NCBI RefSeq assembly: GCF_040678635.1
Contig: NZ_JBFATZ010000025.1
Span: 40,406-104,405, forward strand
Source: Thermopolyspora sp040678635
GTDB taxonomy: Bacteria > Actinomycetota > Actinomycetes > Streptosporangiales > Streptosporangiaceae
Direction of reading: 5' to 3'
Length of the DNA stretch: 64,000 bases
In this document: one piece after another, positions 1 to 7,705 of the stretch
Numbering within the stretch: position 1 is the first letter of the stretch
How the letters are laid out: each line of letters opens with the position of its first letter
Notes under the pieces: generated by a model
What the model saw: only the letters and a program-made list of their open reading frames with translations
Told to the model about the DNA's origin: nothing
Database searches by the model: none
Program-made: the position numbers and the translations under genes

Positions 1-1
1 G

Positions 2-340
2 TTCGCCGCCTTCTCCGCGCCGTACGGACGCACCCATCACGAGCTGCTGCTCATCGAGGTCGGCGAGGACGCCGCGGCGCTGCCCGCCGGGCGGCGGGTG
101 GGCCTGTACCACTTCGGACTCAAGGTCGGCGACAGCGACGACGAGCTGCGCGAGGCGCTGCGGACCGTGCGGGAGGCCGGGGTGACGATCCTCGGCGCCA
201 GCGATCACACCGTCACGCACAGCCTCTACATCGCCGACCCCGACGGCAACGAGATCGAGCTGTACATCGACGTCCCCGGCGTGGACTGGCGCAACGATCC
301 CGCCCTCATCGCCGCGCCCATCAAGCCACTCCACCTGTGA
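2..340 (+). CDS. VOC-family (glyoxalase/extradiol dioxygenase fold) protein, 3' part
   Basis: The reading frame is open from base 2 to the TGA at 338-340, so the gene starts upstream of the window and only its last 112 residues are here. The motifs THHELLLIEV, GLYHFGLKV, SDHTVTHSLYIADPDGNEIELY and the closing Asp-Pro-rich tail match the C-terminal beta-alpha-beta-beta-beta module of vicinal oxygen chelate proteins. The His in THHE and the Glu in EIELY sit where metal ligands sit in catechol-2,3-dioxygenase and glyoxalase relatives. It overlaps or abuts a LigB-type dioxygenase, so a role in aromatic ring handling is plausible but inferred. Confidence 0.85.
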   Translation, partial: FAAFSAPYGRTHHELLLIEVGEDAAALPAGRRVGLYHFGLKVGDSDDELREALRTVREAGVTILGASDHTVTHSLYIADPDGNEIELYIDVPGVDWRNDPALIAAPIKPLHL

Positions 341-348
341 GGCCCGCC

Positions 349-1215
349 ATGACCAGGCTCGTCTACCCCTTCGACCGGTTTTACGCCGAGGCCGCGCCGC
401 TCAGCCGTGACCAGCGGGCCTGGACGCCCGAGGACGGCCCGCTTCCGGCGCTCTACCTCGGGCACGGCGCGCCGCCGCTGCTCGACGACCCGGTGTGGAT
501 GAACGAGTTGTTCACCTGGGCGCAGGGGATGCCCAAGCCGCGCTCGATCCTGGTGGTGTCGGCGCACTGGGAGCACGCGCCGCTGAGCATCTCCGGCACC
601 GCCGCCGGCACGCCCCTCGTCTACGACTTCGGCGGGTTCGAGCGGCGCTTCTACGAGATGACCTACCCCACCCCGGACGCCAGGGCGCTCGGCCGACAGG
701 TCGCCTCGGCCCTGCCCGACGCCACCGACCTGCACGAACACCGCAGCCGGGGCCTCGACCACGGGGCGTGGGTGCCGCTGAAGGTCATGTATCCGCTGGC
801 CGACGTGCCGGTCGTGCAGTTGAGTCTGCCCACCCAGCACCCGGACCGGCTGCTCGACCTTGGCAGGCGGCTCGCCCCGCTGCGCGAGGAAGGTGTGCTG
901 ATCATCGGGTCGGGGTTCCTCACCCACGGGCTGCCGTTCCTGCGGCGGGACGACTGGCTCGGCATCGCCCCGCCGCCCGGCTGGTCCCGCGACTTCGACG
1001 CCTGGGCCGCCGACGCGCTGGCCCGGGGCGACGTGGACACGCTCGCCGCGTACCGGGATAAGGCGCCGGGCATGCCGTACGCGCACCCGACGGTGGAGCA
1101 CTACATCCCACTGTTCGTCACCCTCGGCGCGAGCGGTCGCCCGGACCAGCCGGTGGACACCACCATCGAGGGATATTTCGTGGGATTGTCGAAGCGGTCC
1201 TTCCAGGTCACCTGA
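349..1215 (+). CDS. LigB-type extradiol ring-cleavage dioxygenase (DODA/YgiD-like)
   Basis: A 288-residue protein of the class III extradiol dioxygenase family, which uses a single non-haem metal to open catechol-type rings. Visible family motifs are LYLGHGAPPLL near residue 37, VVSAHWEH near 70, RGLDHGAWVPLKVMYP near 137 and IIGSGFLTHGL near 190. The His residues in the first, second and fourth are the usual metal and acid-base positions. An in-frame GTG at 337, overlapping the upstream stop as GTGA, is an alternative start; the ATG at 349 was chosen because the extra four residues carry no family signal. Tight spacing to the VOC protein suggests co-transcription. The substrate is not predictable from sequence. 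Confidence 0.88.
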   Translation: MTRLVYPFDRFYAEAAPLSRDQRAWTPEDGPLPALYLGHGAPPLLDDPVWMNELFTWAQGMPKPRSILVVSAHWEHAPLSISGTAAGTPLVYDFGGFERRFYEMTYPTPDARALGRQVASALPDATDLHEHRSRGLDHGAWVPLKVMYPLADVPVVQLSLPTQHPDRLLDLGRRLAPLREEGVLIIGSGFLTHGLPFLRRDDWLGIAPPPGWSRDFDAWAADALARGDVDTLAAYRDKAPGMPYAHPTVEHYIPLFVTLGASGRPDQPVDTTIEGYFVGLSKRSFQVT

Positions 1216-1324
1216 CTCCGATCACCCGGCCGGGGCGTACGGCCAGACCACGATGACATGGCCCGGTGCCAGGCTGCCTCCGATTACTTACGCTGGAGAA
1301 AACCCGGAGCGTGAGAGGGGCGTC

Positions 1325-1690
1325 ATGGAGCCGATCGTCATCCCCACGCTGGCCGCGATCATCTCGGCGGCCGTCGGCGGCGCCGCGGGCGAGGCGGGCA
1401 AGAGCGCCTGGGCCTCCCTCACCGCCCTGGTGCGCCGCCTGCTCGGCCACGACCGAGAGGCGGTGGAGGCCGTCGAGCGTCCGGACGCGCACAGTCCCGA
1501 CGAGCTCGCGCGGCTGCTCGCCGACCGGGCCGCCGCCGATCCGGGGTTCGGCAGGTCGCTCGCCGCGTGGATGGCGCGGGCCGAGCCCGCGGCCCGGACG
1601 GTCAACACCATCAGCGGGGACGTCTCCGGGAACGTCGTCCAGGCGGGCGACATCCACGGCTCGATCAATTTCGGCGACCCGCGACGGTGA
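1325..1690 (+). CDS. Small protein with C-terminal RHIM-like amyloid signalling motif
   Basis: A 121-residue protein starting at an ATG behind a purine-rich GAGAGGGG. Residues 1-40 are Ala/Gly-rich and helical (IPTLAAIISAAVGGAAG). The middle is a charged helical region rich in Ala, Arg and Asp. The C-terminus carries NTISGDVSGNVVQAGDIHG followed by SINFG. This G-x-VVQAG-x-I-x-G core resembles the RHIM-like bacterial amyloid signalling sequences (BASS3 type) described in actinobacteria, where they usually link a sensor and an effector through amyloid templating. The N-terminal part is not a domain I can name. No NLR partner lies in view. Function is inferred from the motif alone. Confidence 0.7.
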   Translation: MEPIVIPTLAAIISAAVGGAAGEAGKSAWASLTALVRRLLGHDREAVEAVERPDAHSPDELARLLADRAAADPGFGRSLAAWMARAEPAARTVNTISGDVSGNVVQAGDIHGSINFGDPRR

Positions 1691-1704
1691 CCGGCCGGGC
1701 CGTA

Positions 1705-1741
1705 CCGGCGTGACCGCCCGGCATAGGGGCGGTCACGCCGG
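1705..1741. terminator. Bidirectional hairpin terminator between convergent genes
   Basis: A perfect 15-bp stem (CCGGCGTGACCGCCC and its complement) closes a 7-nt loop. It lies 15 bp past the stop of the RHIM-like protein gene and 14 bp past the stop of the opposing ferritin-like gene. There is no clear T-tract, as is usual in high-GC actinobacteria. Confidence 0.8.
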
Positions 1742-1754
1742 CGGGATCGGTTCG

Positions 1755-2969
1755 CTACTTGCGCGTGGTGCGGTCGATGCGCAGGCTCGGGATCGGGTGC
1801 GGTCCGTCGATCTCGACGCGGTACTCCTCGCCGGACTTGTGACGGTTCTCCTCGATGACGCGCTCGGACGCCGGCTTCTCCTCGCCCTGCAGCATCTGCT
1901 GCCAGCGCTCGAAGCGCTCGTGCATGTCCTTGACGTACCCGGTGCCGATCGTGGTGACGTCGATCTCGTTGGTGAGCAGCTCGCGCAGGTACTGCCGGTT
2001 GGGCTCGAAGGTGACCGGCGCGGGCAGCTCGGGGGCGACGACCTGCTCGGGGTCGCGCCCGTCGTGCCGCCGGAACATCTCCGCGGCGATGCGCAGGTGC
2101 TCCAGCTCCATGTTGAGGTGAAGCTCCCAGATGTTCCTCACCCGGGAGTCGGACTCGTTCTGCATGAACGAGTGGTACATGTAGCACTCGTTGTACTCGT
2201 GGTTGAGCCACATCTCCCACCACGACTCGCCCGGGTCCACCAGCGACTCGTAGTGCGTGACGTGCTCCTCCTCGACCATCCCGATCTCCTGGTAGAGCTG
2301 CCGGGCGATCGGCTCCATGTACGTCGGGCCGACGTTCATGTAGAAGTTCATCGTCTGCTGCTCCGCCGACATGATCGTCAGCGCGTGCAGCTTGGAGATC
2401 GGCGAGGCGCTCGACCGGTCGTACGGCTCGCGCACGTTGTCGATCGGGTGCCGGTGGTGCAGGTACGTGGGCCGCCCCGGCATCACCTCGGTGAGCTGAT
2501 CGACGATCTTCTCGGCCTGCCGGTGCTCAATCATCTCGTACAGGTTGGCGTACCGGTACAGATGGTCGAAGTCCTCCAGCACGCCGAAGTTGTAGGCCTG
2601 CTTGAGGTACGGGTCCGGCTCCATGCGCGCGACCCAGGCGGTGAGGTCGACGGCCACCTGCTCGTAGGCGATCGTGGTCTCCAGGACCGAGGCGAGGCCG
2701 GGCAGCAGCCAGTTCACCGCGCGCTGCTGCTGCGCCTCGACGTAGCGCACCTTGGCGAGCTGCTGCCGCATCTCGGTGTCGGGGCAGTGCCGGGCGAAGT
2801 GGTGGCTGAAGAAGACCGCCTCGGTCTCGATGCCGTTCATCGTGATGATGCGGCACCGGGTGTACGGATCGGAGTGATCCGGGTCGATCGGGTTGACGTC
2901 CAGCTCGCGCCAGTTGCGGAACTGTTTGTCAAGGGGTATGCCGCGCTCTCGGAGAGGATTGAACGTCAT
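1755..2969 (-). CDS. Ferritin-like di-iron domain protein
   Basis: A 404-residue protein; the ATG at 2969 follows AAGGGAC at a good distance. Helical segments carry acidic/His pairs typical of di-iron four-helix bundles: VRYVEAQQQRAVNWLL, YEQVAVDL, GMVEEEHVTHYESLVDP and LHLNMELEHLRIAAEMFRRH. The last two have the ExxH spacing expected of iron ligands. An unusually aromatic stretch (WWEMWLNHEYNECYMYHSF) lies between them. The family is seen as ferritin-like proteins of unknown function in actinobacteria. Ferroxidase or oxidase activity is inference. It is convergent with the amyloid-motif gene and 43 bp downstream of a small same-strand ORF. Confidence 0.8.
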   Translation of the reverse strand: MTFNPLRERGIPLDKQFRNWRELDVNPIDPDHSDPYTRCRIITMNGIETEAVFFSHHFARHCPDTEMRQQLAKVRYVEAQQQRAVNWLLPGLASVLETTIAYEQVAVDLTAWVARMEPDPYLKQAYNFGVLEDFDHLYRYANLYEMIEHRQAEKIVDQLTEVMPGRPTYLHHRHPIDNVREPYDRSSASPISKLHALTIMSAEQQTMNFYMNVGPTYMEPIARQLYQEIGMVEEEHVTHYESLVDPGESWWEMWLNHEYNECYMYHSFMQNESDSRVRNIWELHLNMELEHLRIAAEMFRRHDGRDPEQVVAPELPAPVTFEPNRQYLRELLTNEIDVTTIGTGYVKDMHERFERWQQMLQGEEKPASERVIEENRHKSGEEYRVEIDGPHPIPSLRIDRTTRK

Positions 2970-3012
2970 TGGTGTCCCTTCGTGAGGCTCGACGGCATGG
3001 AACACCTCGCGC

Positions 3013-3303
3013 CTACCCTCTGCCGTTCGCTCCAACCTGACGGGCCGTCTTTTCTCCTGCTCCTTTGACCAGCGCAAACGGTGGATCACCCGATGGAGTC
3101 CCGCCCCGCGTGACCGACAGGCCGGGCAGCCGCAGGCCGCTCTCGTGGTCCACGCCGGGCCGGCCCTCGTCGGCCTGCGGGCCGCGGGAGTGGCGCGGAT
3201 ACGGGCCCGGCCGCTCGCGTACGAGCGTCTCCGACCGGTCGAGGTCGTCGATCACCGGGAGATCCTCGTCGTGGAGGTCCCCGGTCATGCCGTCATCGCC
3301 CAT
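3013..3303 (-). CDS. Small hypothetical protein
   Basis: A 96-residue frame starting ATGGGCGATGAC with a GGGGGCGG stretch upstream. Residues 1-35 are acidic (DLHDEDLPVIDDLDRSE), the rest is basic and Pro/Gly-rich with no recognisable domain or membrane segment. It lies between the aldo/keto reductase and the ferritin-like gene on the same strand and could be translated with either. Codon usage is not decisive, so it may also be a chance frame. Confidence 0.35.
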   Translation of the reverse strand: MGDDGMTGDLHDEDLPVIDDLDRSETLVRERPGPYPRHSRGPQADEGRPGVDHESGLRLPGLSVTRGGTPSGDPPFALVKGAGEKTARQVGANGRG

Positions 3304-3337
3304 GTCCGCCCCCTGCTCCCGCGGCCCGGGCGGCGGA

Positions 3338-4123
3338 TCAGCCCGCCATCGCGTCGATCTGGGCCATCTCCTCCTCGTCGAGGGCGAAGCCGAACAGGTC
3401 GAAGTTGGCCGCGATGCGGTCCGGCCGCGCCGACTTGGGGATGACGACGATGTCGTGCAGCAGGTGCCAGCGCAGCACGACCTGGGCGGGGGTCACGCCG
3501 TGCCGCTCGGCGATCTCGGCGAGCACGGGGTCGTCGAGATCGGTGCCCTTGAGCGGGCTGTAACCCTCCACCACGATGCCGCGCTCGCGGTGCCGGTCGA
3601 GCAGGCTCGCGCTGTGCCGGGGCGGGCTCCACGGGATCTGGTTCACCGCCGGGGCCTCCCCGGTCGCCCGGGTGATCTCGTCGATCTGTGCGATGCTGTG
3701 GTTGCTGACGCCGACCGTCCGGGCCAGCCCCCGATCCCGTGCGGCCAGCAGCTCCCGCCACGTCCGCACCAGCGCCCCCGGGCCGGGCGGCCAGTGCACC
3801 AGCCACAGGTCCACGCAATCGGTGCCGAGTTCCCGCAGGCTGCGCTCGATCGTCTCGGCCTCGCGACCGGCGTTGCCCTGCGGCAGCTTGGTGGTGATGA
3901 ACACCTCGCCCCGGTCCAGTCCGCTGTCGCGCACCGCGCGCCCGATCTCGGCCTCGTTGCCGTACATCGTCGCGGTGTCGATGTGCCGGTAGCCCAGGTC
4001 GAGCGCGGCCCGCACCGCCTCGTACGCCTCCCGCCCGCTGAGCCGCCAGGTGCCGAAGCCCACGACCGGCATCAGCGCCCGGTCGCCGAGCCGCACCGTG
4101 GGAATCTCCCGTGTCTGCGCCAT
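3338..4123 (-). CDS. Aldo/keto reductase
   Basis: A 261-residue NADPH-dependent aldo/keto reductase of the AKR5/2,5-diketogluconate reductase type. The catalytic tetrad is visible: Asp in RHIDTATMYGNE with the Tyr following, Lys in VFITTKLPQ, and His in DLWLVHWPPGP. The barrel start MPVVGFGTWRLSG and the cofactor-side motifs TVGVSNHS and IPKSARPDRIAAN are also present. Length is normal for the family. It is on the same strand as, and 66 bp downstream of, the archease gene. The start is the ATG at 4123; upstream AAAAGAGGACTT offers an RBS. The natural substrate is unknown. Confidence 0.92.
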   Translation of the reverse strand: MAQTREIPTVRLGDRALMPVVGFGTWRLSGREAYEAVRAALDLGYRHIDTATMYGNEAEIGRAVRDSGLDRGEVFITTKLPQGNAGREAETIERSLRELGTDCVDLWLVHWPPGPGALVRTWRELLAARDRGLARTVGVSNHSIAQIDEITRATGEAPAVNQIPWSPPRHSASLLDRHRERGIVVEGYSPLKGTDLDDPVLAEIAERHGVTPAQVVLRWHLLHDIVVIPKSARPDRIAANFDLFGFALDEEEMAQIDAMAG

Positions 4124-4189
4124 AAGTCCTCTTTTCTGCCCCTGCTCCGCCGCCGTACGTACCCTGGCGAAGGCCCACCGGCACCCTAC

Positions 4190-4612
4190 TCACACGTCAA
4201 GCGTCACTTCACAGGCCCACCCGTCCCCTCGCCGCTCGAACACCGCCTCGTGCAGCGCGACCGCCTTCGGCACCGCGCCGATCTGCGGCAGCCCGGCCAC
4301 GTCCGCCAGCTCCAGCCGTACCCGCAGCCCGGTCTCGTCGCGGGTCGCCGTCGCCCCCACCGGGACCTGCCCGGCGACGTCCAGCAGGTAGATGACCTCG
4401 TCCAGCACGGCGATCATCTGGTCGACCGGCTCCCCCGGCTCCACGCGCACCTCGCGGTGACCGGCCGCCCGCGCCCCGGAGATGTCGACGAAGGTCTCCA
4501 CCGCGCCGAGCACGACCTGCGCGAGGCACTCCTCGACGCTCGAGCCCCAGGCCGCGATCCGGGTGTCGGCGGTGTGCGGCAGCGCGCGTCGTCCGGCGGG
4601 CCGCCCGGTCAT
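4190..4612 (-). CDS. Archease
   Basis: A 140-residue archease, the small activator that lets RtcB ligase turn over by promoting guanylation. Diagnostic features are LPHTADTRIAAWG at the N-terminus (the HTAD metal-binding motif), the acidic segment near residue 70 (VDQMIAVLDEVIYLLD), and the C-terminal KAVALHEAVFERRGDGW with closing VTLDV, whose Asp is a conserved metal ligand. The ATG overlaps the RtcB stop as ATGA, so translation is coupled. That fixes both the start and the functional partnership. Confidence 0.93.
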   Translation of the reverse strand: MTGRPAGRRALPHTADTRIAAWGSSVEECLAQVVLGAVETFVDISGARAAGHREVRVEPGEPVDQMIAVLDEVIYLLDVAGQVPVGATATRDETGLRVRLELADVAGLPQIGAVPKAVALHEAVFERRGDGWACEVTLDV

Positions 4613-6012
4613 CCCTTCACCACGCCGAGCGGCACGAGCCGGGCGACCCTGCGGCACAGCCCCGCGCCCTCGGCGGCGGCGATCACCGCGTCCACGTCCT
4701 TGTACGCCGCGGGCGTCTCCTCGGCGAGCCCGCGCCAGGTCGCGCCGCGTACCTGGATCCCCTGGCGGTGCAGCTCGTCGCGCAGCCGCCGACCGTTGAC
4801 GGAGCGCGCCGCCTGGTGGCGGCTCTGGGTACGGCCGGCCCCGTGGCAGGTGGAGAAGAACGCCCGCCCGTCGGGCACGCCCGCCAGCACATAGGAGGCG
4901 GTGCCCATCGTGCCGGGGATCAGCACCGGCTGCCCGGCGGACGCGAGGTCGTCGGGCAGGTCCGGGTGGTACGGCGGCAGCGCCCGGGTCGCCCCCTTGC
5001 GGTGCACGCACAGCCGCTTGCCGTCGTGCACCTCGATCTTGGCGAGGTTGTGTGAGATGTCGTAGACGAGCTGAAGCTCCCCGTCCGACCCGAAGGTGGC
5101 GGCGAAGGCGTCGCGGGTGGCCTGCCCGAGCAGTTGCCGGTTGGCCCGCCCGTAGTTCGCGGCGGCGGCCATCGCGCCCAGGTACGCCTCGCCCTCGGGC
5201 GACGTGACCGGCGCGCAGGCGAGCTGGCGGTCGGGCACCTGGATGCCGTGGCGCGGCATCGCCTTCTCCATCGCCCGCACGTGATCGGTGCAGATCTGGT
5301 GGCCGAGCCCGCGCGACCCACAGTGGATCATCACGCACACCTGCCCGGCCCGCAGCCCGAACGCCCGCGCCACCGCCTCGTCGTCGATCCGGTCCACCGC
5401 TTGGACCTCCAGGAAGTGGTTGCCGGAGCCGAGGCTGCCCACCTGGGCCTGGCCGCGCTCCATCGCCCGCTCGCTCACCTGGGCGGGGTCGGCGTCGGCG
5501 ACCGCGCCGAAGTCCTCGCATCGGGCCAGGTCGCGGGGCGTGCCGTGCCCCTGCTCGACGGCGTGGGCGGCGCCGCCGTACAGGAGTTTCTCCAGCTCCG
5601 AGCGGCCGGACAGGCGCCACACGGCGCCGCGCCCGGTGCCGCGCGGGATCGCGGCGCCGAGGCGGTCCATGAGCGTCTCCAGGCGGGGGCGCAGCGTGTC
5701 GCGGTCCACCTCGGCGGCGAGCAGGCGCACCCCGCACGAGATGTCGAAGCCGACCCCGCCCGGCGACACGACCCCGCCGTCCGCGACGTCGGTGGCGGCG
5801 ACGCCGCCGATGGGGAAGCCGTATCCCCAGTGCAGGTCGGGCATGCCGTACGAGGCCTCGACGATGCCCGGCAGCGTGGCCACGTTCACCACCTGCCGCA
5901 GCGCCTGGTCCTCCGGCATCAGCGCCCGCGAGACGAACACGACGCCGGGGACCCGCATCGGCCCTTCGCGCTCGATCCGGAAGCGGTAGGGGGTCTCCTC
6001 GACAACCTTCAT
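4609..6012 (-). CDS. rtcB: RNA-splicing/repair ligase RtcB (3'-phosphate to 5'-OH)
   Basis: A 467-residue RtcB, joining RNA 2',3'-cyclic or 3'-phosphate ends to 5'-OH ends with GTP and Mn2+. Signature motifs occur in order: PDLHWGYGFPIGGVAATD near residue 58, SPGGVGFDISCGVRL near 83 (metal Cys), GSGNHFLEVQ near 195, HCGSRGLGHQI near 230, YDISHNLAKIE near 318, and FFSTCHGAGRTQSR near 387 with the His that is guanylated. Length is near the bacterial norm. It forms a coupled pair with archease. No RtcR-type sigma-54 regulator or RNA cyclase is nearby, so its trigger is not apparent. The HAD-like gene 64 bp upstream is on the same strand. Confidence 0.96.
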   Translation of the reverse strand: MKVVEETPYRFRIEREGPMRVPGVVFVSRALMPEDQALRQVVNVATLPGIVEASYGMPDLHWGYGFPIGGVAATDVADGGVVSPGGVGFDISCGVRLLAAEVDRDTLRPRLETLMDRLGAAIPRGTGRGAVWRLSGRSELEKLLYGGAAHAVEQGHGTPRDLARCEDFGAVADADPAQVSERAMERGQAQVGSLGSGNHFLEVQAVDRIDDEAVARAFGLRAGQVCVMIHCGSRGLGHQICTDHVRAMEKAMPRHGIQVPDRQLACAPVTSPEGEAYLGAMAAAANYGRANRQLLGQATRDAFAATFGSDGELQLVYDISHNLAKIEVHDGKRLCVHRKGATRALPPYHPDLPDDLASAGQPVLIPGTMGTASYVLAGVPDGRAFFSTCHGAGRTQSRHQAARSVNGRRLRDELHRQGIQVRGATWRGLAEETPAAYKDVDAVIAAAEGAGLCRRVARLVPLGVVKG

Positions 6013-6076
6013 GCGCTTCCCCTTCCCGCATTCCCCGCGCCGACCACCCCCGCGCCGACCACCCGGGGCCGGGGGA

Positions 6077-6847
6077 TCACCCCGGCGGCTCGCCGTGCAC
6101 GAGCAGCGGCACCCGTCCCGACACCTGCAGCTCGGCGAGGTCGTCGATCTCGCAGTCGGCCCGGATGTCCGGCCCGGGGTGCGACCGCACCTGGTGGCGC
6201 ACCGCGACGACCAGCCCGAACCTGCCGTTCACCGCCGCCTGCAGCGCGGGCTCGGTCGCGACGACGACCACGCACTCGTACGGCTCGGCCCGCAGCCGAT
6301 GCGCGGCCAGCACGGGAATGGCGGGGTCGGGCATCGGGGGCAGGCCCAGCGTGACGCCGTCCGTGCCGTCCACTCGCGCGTCGATCAGGTCGGCCAGGGC
6401 CGAGCGGGCGAGCACCTCGGCGCAGTTGCGGCTGGGCGAGATGGCGGCCTGCCGCGCGCCGTGCCGGTGCAGTTCGCGTACGAGCGCCATCGCCGAGGGG
6501 AAGGCGGCCACGCCGTGGTGGCGGATCTCCCGCAGGTACAGCGCGTCCTTGACCTCGCCGAGCTGCGACAGCGTGGCGTCGCCCTCGGGGCCGGGCGGCA
6601 GCGTGACGCCGCGTGCGGCGAGGAACGAGCGTGCGCCCTCCAGCCGGGGCCTGCCGTCGAGATGGTGCAGGTAGTCGTCGCGGACGTCGAACGGCCTGGC
6701 CTGCTCGGGGGTGAGCCCGGGGCGGTGGCGCAGGAAGTCGTCGAAGGCGCGCTTCCACGCCGCCGCGTGGATCCGCGCGGTGTCGGTGAGCACGCCGTCG
6801 GTTTCGAAGATGACCACGCTGAACCGGCGCAAATCGATCAGTGTCAT
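6077..6847 (-). CDS. HAD-superfamily protein, probable catalytic-site-less paralogue
   Basis: A 256-residue protein with the beta-phosphoglucomutase-like HAD layout: a cap rich in FDDFLRHRPGLTPEQARPFD and RPRLEGARSFLAARGV, then a core. It begins ATG after a strong GGAGGACG. Each catalytic position looks altered. The DxDG nucleophile motif reads FETDGVLTDT (Asp to Glu), the KPDP lysine loop reads PMPDPAIPV (Lys to Met), and the acidic ED motif reads VVVVATEPALQAA. The Ser of motif II (AAISPSRNC) remains. I therefore read it as a fold-conserved but inactive or repurposed HAD. It lies upstream of rtcB on the same strand and may share its transcript. Confidence 0.8.
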   Translation of the reverse strand: MTLIDLRRFSVVIFETDGVLTDTARIHAAAWKRAFDDFLRHRPGLTPEQARPFDVRDDYLHHLDGRPRLEGARSFLAARGVTLPPGPEGDATLSQLGEVKDALYLREIRHHGVAAFPSAMALVRELHRHGARQAAISPSRNCAEVLARSALADLIDARVDGTDGVTLGLPPMPDPAIPVLAAHRLRAEPYECVVVVATEPALQAAVNGRFGLVVAVRHQVRSHPGPDIRADCEIDDLAELQVSGRVPLLVHGEPPG

Positions 6848-7165
6848 GTCGTCCTCCCCACACCGGCCTTCCCCCGATCGTCCCCATCGATCGTGGTCCG
6901 GGGGAACGGGCTGGAAGACCTTTTCGCCCGGGTCTTCGGTCCTGACCTCGCCGGGCCGCCTCGGCGCGGTTCGCCATGGAGGGGTTTTCGAATGTCCGGA
7001 GAGATGCCCGCAGAGGCAAAGGGACGTTCTCACTTTCCCTACCGCAGGCAACTTCTCCCGTTTTGACCGGATTTGCGGTTTATGTCGGGTAGTACGGCCT
7101 CCGACGAAAAAGGCACGCGAGGCGAAACAGGGACCTCGCGCCGCGAAGCTTCGGAAGGAGGCGTT

Positions 7166-7561
7166 ATGCGCGGCAAACGAAGCCTGATGCTGGTGGGACC
7201 GGCGCTCCTGGTCGCGCTCGCCCTGCCGCCGGTCGCCGCGACCGGCGCGTCCGCCGCCACCGGGACCGCGACGGTCGTCGCGTCCCAGGCGGTGCAGGCG
7301 AAGGCGGGCACCACCACGGTGGCCGCGAGCGACCACGCCAGGTGCAAGCGGTTCCGGCACCGCACCTGCTGCAAACGGCACGGCGATTGGCGCTGCTGGA
7401 ACCACCCGCGGCGGCACCACCACCGGAAATTTGGCCACCACAGATTTGGCCACCACGAATTTGGCCACCACGCCAAATTCCGGCACCACACGCGATATGA
7501 CCGGTACGCCAAATTCGAATATCGCGACTCGTTCCGCCACTACGGTCACGGACGGTGGTAA
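7166..7561 (+). CDS. Secreted His/Cys-rich small protein
   Basis: A 131-residue protein with RBS GGAAGGAG and the start MRGKRSLMLVGP. A signal peptide (ALLVALALPPVAATGASA) is followed by a short Thr/Val/Ala stretch. The mature region has a Cys cluster (CKRFRHRTCCKRHGDWRCW) and a His-rich tail of repeated FGHH units ending in an aromatic, basic stretch (FEYRDSFRHYGHGRW). The His density suggests extracellular metal binding, but no family is recognised. The tail is encoded by near-identical 15-bp repeats. It is a single gene followed by a strong terminator. Confidence 0.7.
   Translation: MRGKRSLMLVGPALLVALALPPVAATGASAATGTATVVASQAVQAKAGTTTVAASDHARCKRFRHRTCCKRHGDWRCWNHPRRHHHRKFGHHRFGHHEFGHHAKFRHHTRYDRYAKFEYRDSFRHYGHGRW
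7427..7471 (+). repeat. Three tandem 15-bp coding repeats
   Basis: Three consecutive 15-bp units differ only in their first three bases (AAATTTGGCCACCAC, AGATTTGGCCACCAC, GAATTTGGCCACCAC). Each encodes a five-residue block containing FGHH in the His-rich protein. A diverged fourth copy, GCCAAATTCCGGCACCAC, follows. Confidence 0.9.
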
Positions 7562-7620
7562 TTGGCGACACGGCCACTTGCGGCGCGACATGAGCACGCG
7601 ACATGAACAGGCGGCATGAA

Positions 7621-7662
7621 CATAGGTCCCGTCCGGCTCTTCGGAACCGGACGGGACTTATG
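7621..7662. terminator. Long hairpin terminator between convergent genes
   Basis: The two 16-nt arms (7621-7636 and 7647-7662) pair fully, with one G-T wobble, around a 10-nt loop. A short T-run follows on the plus strand. It serves the His-rich protein gene from one side and the SDR gene end at 7706 from the other. Confidence 0.88.
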
Positions 7663-7705
7663 TTTCCGGACGGTTGACCGGCCGCGGATCGGCCGCCGGA
7701 CCCGG

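Noticed and set aside
3065..4894. Very long open frame on the plus strand across several minus-strand genes
   Set aside because: Its composition is Arg/Pro/Gly-rich with no domain, and it lies opposite the aldo/keto reductase, archease and rtcB. It is a GC-bias shadow.
6013..6076. Separate promoter between HAD gene and rtcB
   Set aside because: The 64-bp gap is C/G-rich with short CGCGCCGACCACCC repeats and no -10-like sequence, so no call was made.
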